This document shows, one piece after another, positions 55,701 to 61,589 of a stretch of DNA of 61,589 nt. Each line of letters starts with the position of its first letter. Position 1 is the first letter of the stretch. A model generated the notes under the pieces. That model did not search any database and had not been told where the DNA came from. It saw nothing but the letters and a program-made list of their open reading frames with translations. A program made the translations under genes and the position numbers. This stretch comes from Novipirellula caenicola (lineage in GTDB: Bacteria; Planctomycetota; Planctomycetia; Pirellulales; Pirellulaceae), in assembly GCF_039545035.1 (NCBI RefSeq), contig NZ_BAABRO010000031.1:1-61589 (forward strand), given 5' to 3'.

Positions 55701-58700
55701 TCCCGCTGACCAGTATCACCGGCAAGATCATCCTATCGATGGAAAACGGTGACAGTACGGACGAGGTCACGCTCGTCGGGAATGCAACAAAGGCTGTTGT
55801 CGGTACCGTTGATGTTGTGAAGATCGACGCCAGTTCGACGCTGACGGTCAACGGTGTGCTCACGTCCCGGATCGAAGGTGCATCAGTATCGGCGCAAGTC
55901 GTCACCAGCGGAAATGCGACTGTTGGAAATGGGACCGATACTGGGTTCGAGACTGCTGGTTCGGTAGTGGTCAATTCTGCGCACACTTTGACTATCCTTG
56001 ATACCAATGGAGCCATTCTAGGCAACTCGACAACCGTCACTGGAGAGATCAACGCCGCCGGTGGATTGCGACTTGGTAGCGGCAAGGTATTGTCGGGCAA
56101 CGGGACAGTGACCGGCCAGATCATCACGAACTCAGGCACCGTCGACCCAACAGGCACGCTGACCCTCAACAGCGGTGCGGACTTCGATACCGGCAAGTTG
56201 AAGATTGATATCACCAGCCAGTCCACTTACGACACGTTGTTGGCGACCTCACCGACCGTGACAACGGTAGCACTCGGTTCAGAGACTGCAACTTTGCAAC
56301 TAGATCTGACTGGGGCAACCATTGTCGCTGGCAATGCCTTCAAGATCATTGACGTTGCCGGGTCCGCAACACGTACGGGCACATTCGCAGGTCTTCCCGA
56401 AGGCACGGTACTGACAAACGCCAATAGCGGCTGGACCAGCGGTCTGACTGCGCGAATCACCTACGCTGGGGGGGATGGCAATGATGTCGTCATCGTCGTC
56501 GATGGGCCTGTCACTATCGCAGGCACAGCGAACAATGACGCCATCCAGGTCGTTCGTGTCGGCGAGAACGTCGCGGTGAAAGTTAATGGAACCACCATCG
56601 ATTCGCGGCCATTGGCGTCATTGGCCGGGACCGGCCAATCGCTGACCATCAACGGCGGCAACGGCGACGACACCTTCACCGTCGATTTTTCCGGCGGCAA
56701 CCCATTGCCCGCCGGTGGCTTGATCGTCAACGGCCAAGGACACGACACCCCGCTGCCTGGCGACGTGCTCAATGTGGTTGGTTTGGCCGGCCAGTACGCC
56801 ACTCACACCTACAACTACACCAACGCCAACGACGGCAGCGTAGGATTCAGTGTCGGCACCGGCATCGGTTACGCCGGGGCCAACCGGTTGATTACCTACA
56901 CCGGTCTGGAACCGATCACCAACACCGGAACCGCTACCAACGCGATCTTTAACCTGCCCTCGTTGGTCGATAATACTGACGCGATGCTGACGCAATCGGG
57001 AAGTAACCTCATCCTCTCCGGTTCGACGTTTGAAAACACAACGATCAGCACCACGAGTTTGACCTCGTTGACGATCAATGGCGGTACTAAAGCCGATTCG
57101 CTTACCCTCAATGCGATGTCATTGGCCGCCAACGTCAACATTAACCTGGGTGCGAACGACACCATCACGCTCGCCGGAACCTTGACGACCACCGGCACAG
57201 GAACCGTCACCCTGGCGGCACAATCGATCACCACCGCCAACGCCGGTGCCAACATCAGCTCGCAAGGGGCGGTCAATATCACAGGATCGGGTGCGGGAAG
57301 CGTTACACTAAATACGATTCAAGCCAACGCTGCGAATGTCACAATTGCAGCAGGTTCGGGCGGCCTTGTCTTTGACAAGATCGAGGGTACCTCTGGTGGC
57401 GCGGCCCCGACAAACGTGTCCCTGACTTCACAAGGTCTAATCGAATCAAAAACTTTAATACTGGCGGCGTCAACTTTATCTGCGAACGCAGTTGGCAATA
57501 TCACGCTGGATCAAATTAATCCTGCTATCAACGTCCCCGTCACGCTTACCAGCTCGACCGGATCGGTTAAGTCCGAAGCCGGACTAGCGACTGGTTACAT
57601 TAATGCGAGTAACCTCACGATCAACTCCAATGCAGGCACGAATGTTCGCACCAACGCAGGCACCCTCACGGTAGCAAATACGGGTGCGTCAGTCACTGGC
57701 GACGTGATTGTCAATCAGGTCATCGGAACCACATTGACGATCAACAATATGTCCAATATGGCCAGTGGATATGCGATCGACGTTTCTGGAGAGGGTTCGA
57801 TTGCGAAAGGACTGGGCGGCTCAATCACCGCGACGAATGGTCTGGTGACGATGACGTCCAAAGATATCATTTCGATCAATGCAACTGTTCAAACGAGCGG
57901 TGCGGGCAACATTGTGATAAGTGCACGCGAGAGCGTGGCAATTTCGGGAACGGGTGCCATCGGTACGCTCGGCACCGGCACAATCATTATCGATTCTGAC
58001 TATGACGGATTAGGATTCGGTGATTTCACTAACTCTGGTCTGATCTCAACGGCCAATGCCACAGATAATGCGATCCGTATCACGGCTTCATCGATGGGGC
58101 TTTCTGGCACGATTTCGAGCGTCAATGGACGCACCACGTTACGTAACAGCCAAGCCAACCAATTGATCTCACTCGGTGCAACATTCGGTGGCGACATTGT
58201 GCTTAGCAACGCTGAGCTAGCAACAATTACGGCAGAATCCATCGAAATAGGTCGTAACGATAGCGGATCAGAATCGGGTGCGATCAGTATTTCCAATCCG
58301 ATCACGATCTCGCCATCGAAGTCTAACACGCTGATTCTTAAGACTGGCAGTACAATTACCGACACGATTCCGGGAAGGCTGACGGTTACCAATCTAAAAC
58401 TTGCCGCTGCCGATAGCGTATTGCTTGTTGGTGACAATGACGTTGATGAGTTGGTGGCCATTGTTTCAGGGACAGGCAGTAGCTTTGAGTTCCGCGACAT
58501 CGATGACGTGACGATTCCCGCTTCGCCAGGAATCGACGGCACGACCGGGATAACGACCGCGAACGGTAACGTCACACTGGTTCAAAATGACCTCGCGATT
58601 CTGTCCGCCGTCAACGCTGGCACGGCCAACGTTGTCATCCGCCCCTACACTGACACCCGTGCAATCAGCCTGGGTGCCGAGACCGCTGGACAATTGAGCC

Positions 58701-61589
58701 TGACCGACACTGAGCTGGACTTCGTGACGGCGGCAATCGTCAAGATCGGACAACTCGATCCAACCGAGACGGCCAAGGCGATTAACACGGGCAACATCAA
58801 TTTGCGTGGTGCCATCAACCAGCCCAAGACAGGCTTTAGCTACGGCACATTGTCGCTTATCACTGGCGGTGCAGTTTTGGACCAAACCGGTACCGATACC
58901 GCTGACATCACCGTCAACAATCTGGCAATCCAAACCGGCGCTGGTATCGGTACAAACGGTGAAGACATCGATGTTACCGTTGGAACGCTTGCCGCACACA
59001 ACGATATGACAAACGCCTTAGTTGCTGGTTCTGCGATTCACATCAACAACCTGGGCAACGTCCAGATCAACACAGTCGACGGCGTGATCGGTGTTGCGAA
59101 TAACGCCAGCGGTGGCATGGTTGAAATCGATGTCGACGCGGACGGTTCGGACGCGGGTATTTTGACAGTCAACAGAAACGTCTCGGCAACCAACGGCGCG
59201 ATCACGCTGACCGCCGACGACGATATTATCTTCGACGTTGTTACGGTCAGTAATGGCGCCTCCGCTGCAGGGAATCCGATCACAATCACCGCCGACACGG
59301 TAGCCTTGCCATTAAATAATGGCGGGGTGGTCACGATGGTTGACGGAACTGTCATCAATTCTGGTGCCAGCAAGGCTGCCATCTCCGCCGATGGCAATAT
59401 CACGCTCGGCTTGGTGCAGTCCACCAGTAACACGGCCGATTCGATCACGCTGACCACCACCAGCGGTGCGGTTCTCGATGCCAACGAAGGCACCACCAAT
59501 ACCGACCTGATGTCCGCGGGCGGTGTTGTCATCAACGCCGCCAGCGGTGTCGGAATCGTGGGTAATCCCATCGAAACCTCGGTCGGCAGCCTGGATATCA
59601 CCAACGCTGACGGCGTTATCAACATCCTCGAAGCCAATCACGTTTCGATTACACGAATTGATCAGAACGGCACTGACGATGATGACGATGTGACAATTGT
59701 CACCGCCGACGGCACAATTACGGTCGATGGTGCCATAACCAGCAGCGGCATCACCGCCGATGGCGGCGACATCGTGCTGACGGCTGGCGGATCAGGACAG
59801 AGCATCAATATTTACAAGGCTGTTAGCACTTTGTTGAACGGCAAGATCACACTTACCGCAGCGGAGAACATAGCCTCGACCTCCGTGATCACTTCGGCCT
59901 CGGGTAAAATCAAGCTCATCGCTACCGGCGGCAACGCTACTTTCTCCGCCAGCGGCGACATCACCAGCACCAGCGGTGACATTGAAGTCACTGCGAACGA
60001 CACCGGTGCTGTCATCACACAATCCGACGGCAGCCTCTTTGACGCTGGCAGCGGCACGATTTTGCTGGCGGCGAATGGCAATATCAGCTTGTCGGGGTTG
60101 AAGACGACTCACATCAACAACACGGTGCCGACGTTAGCGGCGGCGGCGGTCACGATCACCACGACCACAGGGAACATCATTGACAACGGCGACACTGTCT
60201 TCGCCGGAAATCCGGTTGGCGGCTTGGACATTGACGCCGCCAACGGTCGCTTGGTGATGACCGCCACAAGTGGCAGCATCGGTGCTGGCAATCCACTGGA
60301 GATCGACGTCTTCTCCATCGACGCCACCGCTGGCGTCGGTGACTTGCAAGTCATCGACAGTAACGACATCTACATTGACCAACTGACGGCGACAACTGGT
60401 AATATCAGTGTCGAAAGCACCGGCGGCAGCATCAACGACCTGCAAGATGACGCCACCGCTGACCTCTCCGCGCCAGGTGTTGGCAAAACAATCACCCTCA
60501 AAGCCCAAGACGAAATCGGCGGCATGCCGTTTACCACCGGTGGCGATACGCGTTTGGAACTGGCTGCCGGCAGCGTTGTCACGGCTAAGTCATTGACCTC
60601 GGGAAATGTGCTACTACATGGTATTGGCGCTTTGAATCTGACGGATGTGACTACCGCCTCCGGTTCGATTTCCGTCACAGCGGATGGCACGATCAACGCA
60701 ACCAACGTGGTTGCAACGAGCGGATCAGTTGGTCTGACTGCTGCTGGTGCAACGTCCGATATTTTCGGCGGCACGATCAAGGCTGCAGGCTCTACGGTCA
60801 GTCTGTCTGCGGGGCGTCACATCACAGCGCCAGCCGGAGATATTGAGGCAAATTTGTTGTTCGCGATCGCGGGTGGTGATGTCAATGTCAAGACCAACGT
60901 CGTTGACGTTCAATCGCAGTCAGGTGGTGCAACGACCATCAACGAACTGAACGCCATCAATATCATCAGCCTCACGGCGGCTACTAGCCTAGTGTTATCG
61001 GCTGGGTCGAACGTGACCGACAGTGGCGTTGGCGTGATTTCGGCTGGTAACGATGCAACGATCAGTTCGTCTGGCGGAACCATCGTCCTGAACGATAACG
61101 CGGCCGACATGATCACCATTGGTGGCAACGCGAAATTCAATGGCGGGTCCATTGATGTGGGACCGGCGGGAACCTTCAATGCCGGTACGCTGAGCTTCAC
61201 CTCATCGGGCGCAGTAACGATTCAAGAAGACAGTGCGATGGAGATCGCTGGCGTGAACACATCGGGCAACCTGAGCCTGACCAGTGCCGGTGCGATCACC
61301 GATGACGATTCAGCGGCCACAACGATTGCCGTGACCGGTGACGCAACGCTGATTGCCACGGGTGCGATCACACTAGGTGAATCCGCTGATGATGTGCTGA
61401 CAGCGACTGGTAACACCAATCTGAGCGGTTCGGCGATCACGGTCGGTGTCGACGGTACATTCAACACCAATACGTTGACGTTCAACTCCGCTGGTGCGGT
61501 CACGATTCAGGAAGACAGCGATACCGAAATCGCCGGCGTGAACACATCGGGCAACCTGAGCCTGACCAGTGCCGGTGCGATCACCGATG
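49790..61589 (+). CDS. Giant modular surface adhesin with LEPR-XLL-type motif (3' end outside window)
   Basis: The frame from ATG 49790 has no stop to the window edge, so at least 3,933 residues. An Arg-rich N-terminus of about 120 residues leads to ETLERRELLAAD (125-136), a planctomycete LEPR-XLL-type sorting motif. Then follow a right-handed beta-helix (about 240-560, IQHAINNLPSIGGTINLAAG), autotransporter-like passenger repeats with GAGSLTVDGTLAGSGTI and HAPGNSPGTTTVNG (about 800-860), cadherin/VCBS-like Ig domains (about 960-1230), SwmB-like Ig repeats (about 1230-1900) including a 111-residue unit in almost three identical copies, a second passenger-like block, and FHA-like beta repeats to the end. 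It is very poor in cysteine and rich in Thr, Gly, Asn and Asp, as expected for an exported filament or adhesin. Confidence 0.9.
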   Translation, partial: MSLRRNSNLSGTSLNRLSRVEKLRQRVRRWSDRLESRRQSWAEKRAARLERFREAFRGAWLAKIGLGLMAIVRMITDPPFIVRIEKRPAVPYTAMLPWLFSFERKTDRRRRPRFASTQQAGVTVETLERRELLAADITGIGESEDFADIAGVTADTASTNDLTPTITGTATAGSTVYVDGIETFVDVGNDASDGNASDGLGSWTFTPSAQITHGQTFSVMEGATGATSFTAHDAVTISYEASVDVAVGESIQHAINNLPSIGGTINLAAGTFTENLVISKPVNIVGATGVGGNATTTLQASSGNVINITGASFPANADVAISNVNLDGQNTANIGLRIDGNANVSSVSLDNGSVENFKSQGFYLGASAYNGSDPSVSAIVDSVTLTNLDFANNGINGSGGQGDIQFFGYNNNATLSNLSLVGNRVESPSSSGAQLGIQFRGVGAGDGTGVSPSGTIALSDIDVSGKYRTQMIGIQRYSDVSGLSFNGVELGGGSSEITGGWGSALRFDGVGTGSVAPPTSVDLGNTLFRGISGSGVYDLEFAPDNGFAFLRADATGTRWTIGGFDIDASSLTAPDALAIEARILHYPDKLHPTHGSTFGAYKGFAEVVSDKVYVTSTGSIARAVEMLPAGGTIVTATGTQAVDGSGNLDIPANESEAADLIASVIDSEIASTPIGVTPKLTLTAAGGSLQNLLTAVQAKTGVTNQVEIQVKATANEAANLTAEAPPNVNVVLDLGTQEIGASDDSPAITISGGNVTVTGGTLKKSTGTSPTLAVNAGTLAITGSLAASGGDIHVSSGGKLVVNGAVTGAGSLTVDGTLAGSGTINGNVNIPSDGVHAPGNSPGTTTVNGNYTLSGALDVEIISPYTTPGAAAPATGGDYDKIIVTGDVDLTNGSLNLIGGATADVDTEIMTIIDNQGPNPITGTFSGLAEGAVVAIDNFTGRISYVGGTGNDVVIYADSVVPTLDSKYYQDGDYEDTTLTKTYNELLVELSAADNSGVVALKIQSIANGTVAFTQGSGDAVLDDTLKPGNSLTWTPTANLYGENLEAFTVVAIDAAGNESSAETVTVELTASNDAPFIAFNNIPVANNESADAQTTAEDTPLVFNDTNANRLTIGDVDTSSPGADSPRFLLKIEVTAGAGEISVANVDSTVTGDGSTTVYINGGSGTVTGTSTIANINSKLNGLTFTPTENWNGLATLTLTINDDGYHGDGSDSLESTITIPITVTNVAPAIVAVSGPIDGNYKADDILEFTVNYDESVVVDTSGGVPSIAVTIGSATVQAFYDPSSSTTTALKFRYTVLNGQTDTDGIGIGSVIDLNGGTIKDAGGANADLDFTTPTNETPTLINVLVDTTQPSVSTVAFDDANDLVTEGDIPGTVTLTVTFDEAMDTGVAPVIATNAGTTLTSPTNGQWTDSTTYTLDFTVADADVELADVLVDVSGAQDVAGNTMVAETGISSGTEVDTVAPATVTVNASFGDPLINEADDTATVTLTVNFSEAMDTGVAPVIATNAGTTLTSPTNGQWTDSTTYTLDFTVADANVELADVLVDVSGAQDVAGNTMVAETGISSGTEVDTVAPATVTVNASFGDPLINEADDTATVTLTVNFSEAMDTGVAPVIATNAGTTLTSPTNGQWTDSTTYTLDFTVADANVELADVLVDVSGAQDVAGNTMVAETGISSGTEVDTVAPAVLSVEVDTDLVYEGDLVQQVTVTFDEAMDTSTVPNITFSTGSWSPVAVGTWSMGDTVFTRSFTLVDGDEEENGVTVDVTGSKDIAGNDQEPYSVEPEFDIDTLAPTVVSIVRTGAADANPTLAASVDFLVTFSEPIDATTVAIGDFELGGTSIPTGAAISSVTPTTGVSSTFTVTVSTGTGDGTIDLNVKTTDGLADVAGNVIANGTAPTDETYTIATTKLELDGLGNLLITDVRAASNDKLKLSVDGGNLVIEDTNVSPLPIGLASVGFTRDVTTPASKVTIPLTSITGKIILSMENGDSTDEVTLVGNATKAVVGTVDVVKIDASSTLTVNGVLTSRIEGASVSAQVVTSGNATVGNGTDTGFETAGSVVVNSAHTLTILDTNGAILGNSTTVTGEINAAGGLRLGSGKVLSGNGTVTGQIITNSGTVDPTGTLTLNSGADFDTGKLKIDITSQSTYDTLLATSPTVTTVALGSETATLQLDLTGATIVAGNAFKIIDVAGSATRTGTFAGLPEGTVLTNANSGWTSGLTARITYAGGDGNDVVIVVDGPVTIAGTANNDAIQVVRVGENVAVKVNGTTIDSRPLASLAGTGQSLTINGGNGDDTFTVDFSGGNPLPAGGLIVNGQGHDTPLPGDVLNVVGLAGQYATHTYNYTNANDGSVGFSVGTGIGYAGANRLITYTGLEPITNTGTATNAIFNLPSLVDNTDAMLTQSGSNLILSGSTFENTTISTTSLTSLTINGGTKADSLTLNAMSLAANVNINLGANDTITLAGTLTTTGTGTVTLAAQSITTANAGANISSQGAVNITGSGAGSVTLNTIQANAANVTIAAGSGGLVFDKIEGTSGGAAPTNVSLTSQGLIESKTLILAASTLSANAVGNITLDQINPAINVPVTLTSSTGSVKSEAGLATGYINASNLTINSNAGTNVRTNAGTLTVANTGASVTGDVIVNQVIGTTLTINNMSNMASGYAIDVSGEGSIAKGLGGSITATNGLVTMTSKDIISINATVQTSGAGNIVISARESVAISGTGAIGTLGTGTIIIDSDYDGLGFGDFTNSGLISTANATDNAIRITASSMGLSGTISSVNGRTTLRNSQANQLISLGATFGGDIVLSNAELATITAESIEIGRNDSGSESGAISISNPITISPSKSNTLILKTGSTITDTIPGRLTVTNLKLAAADSVLLVGDNDVDELVAIVSGTGSSFEFRDIDDVTIPASPGIDGTTGITTANGNVTLVQNDLAILSAVNAGTANVVIRPYTDTRAISLGAETAGQLSLTDTELDFVTAAIVKIGQLDPTETAKAINTGNINLRGAINQPKTGFSYGTLSLITGGAVLDQTGTDTADITVNNLAIQTGAGIGTNGEDIDVTVGTLAAHNDMTNALVAGSAIHINNLGNVQINTVDGVIGVANNASGGMVEIDVDADGSDAGILTVNRNVSATNGAITLTADDDIIFDVVTVSNGASAAGNPITITADTVALPLNNGGVVTMVDGTVINSGASKAAISADGNITLGLVQSTSNTADSITLTTTSGAVLDANEGTTNTDLMSAGGVVINAASGVGIVGNPIETSVGSLDITNADGVINILEANHVSITRIDQNGTDDDDDVTIVTADGTITVDGAITSSGITADGGDIVLTAGGSGQSINIYKAVSTLLNGKITLTAAENIASTSVITSASGKIKLIATGGNATFSASGDITSTSGDIEVTANDTGAVITQSDGSLFDAGSGTILLAANGNISLSGLKTTHINNTVPTLAAAAVTITTTTGNIIDNGDTVFAGNPVGGLDIDAANGRLVMTATSGSIGAGNPLEIDVFSIDATAGVGDLQVIDSNDIYIDQLTATTGNISVESTGGSINDLQDDATADLSAPGVGKTITLKAQDEIGGMPFTTGGDTRLELAAGSVVTAKSLTSGNVLLHGIGALNLTDVTTASGSISVTADGTINATNVVATSGSVGLTAAGATSDIFGGTIKAAGSTVSLSAGRHITAPAGDIEANLLFAIAGGDVNVKTNVVDVQSQSGGATTINELNAINIISLTAATSLVLSAGSNVTDSGVGVISAGNDATISSSGGTIVLNDNAADMITIGGNAKFNGGSIDVGPAGTFNAGTLSFTSSGAVTIQEDSAMEIAGVNTSGNLSLTSAGAITDDDSAATTIAVTGDATLIATGAITLGESADDVLTATGNTNLSGSAITVGVDGTFNTNTLTFNSAGAVTIQEDSDTEIAGVNTSGNLSLTSAGAITD
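53943..54849 (+). repeat. 333-bp tandem repeat inside the adhesin
   Basis: A 333-bp (111-residue) unit runs 2.7 times with exact period (ATG of the unit at 53948, 54281, 54614). The copies are almost identical at DNA level; the one difference I see is gatgccgatg in the first copy against gatgccaatg in the others (Asp to Asn). The flanking unit before 53943 is the same Ig-like fold but strongly diverged. Confidence 0.93.
61252..61589 (+). repeat. Start of a second tandem repeat (285 bp) in the adhesin
   Basis: The stretch starting gtgaacacatcgggcaacct at about 61252 returns at about 61537 with the same following sequence (gagcctgaccagtgccggtg and on) until the window ends. The period is 285 bp (95 residues). 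Because the window stops here, copy number is unknown. Confidence 0.8.

Overview
The window reads as a chromosome segment of a marine planctomycete close to Rhodopirellula (Pirellulaceae). The clues are several formylglycine sulfatases, a DUF1501 / PSCyt1-DUF1549-DUF1553 pair, a LEPR-XLL sorting motif on a giant surface protein, very large hybrid sensor kinases, and long intergenic stretches full of small palindromic repeats. No rRNA, tRNA, CRISPR array, integrase or IS transposase was recognised.

Layout. 0.4-14 kb is a polysaccharide-degradation block. On the plus strand are sulfatase, FG-GAP protein, GH10-type protein and sulfatase. On the minus strand are DUF1501, PSCyt/DUF1553, sulfatase and an uncharacterised secreted protein, followed by what looks like a decayed sulfatase tail. 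15-24.5 kb is a signalling block: a GAF/PAS hybrid kinase, a CheR-PAS hybrid kinase without the usual CheB domain, and a small orphan protein with a kinase-like phosphoacceptor motif. 24.5-32.4 kb holds a six-haem lipoprotein, a Popeye-like membrane protein lacking its usual cNMP-binding half, an exported DsrE protein next to a 5'-nucleotidase/SoxB-like phosphoesterase, a Pmp3-type peptide and a Cu/Zn SOD lipoprotein. SMC follows on the minus strand.

36.4-42.3 kb is the most interesting locus: a secreted TPR protein, ExbB/TolQ, ExbD/TolR, and a protein with a TonB-like membrane helix (Ser-x3-His) and Pro-rich spacer ending in a squalene-cyclase-like alpha/alpha toroid instead of a TonB C-terminal domain. 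I infer a proton-driven envelope motor with an unusual periplasmic effector. Repeats have accumulated between its exbB and exbD genes.

43-48 kb holds a CE15-like esterase, a ThuA-like protein and a C45-type Ntn hydrolase, separated by tandem and dispersed repeats. 48-49.8 kb is a gene desert. From 49.79 kb to the window edge runs a single open frame of at least 3,933 codons encoding a modular surface adhesin with a nearly identical 333-bp tandem repeat; its end lies outside the window.
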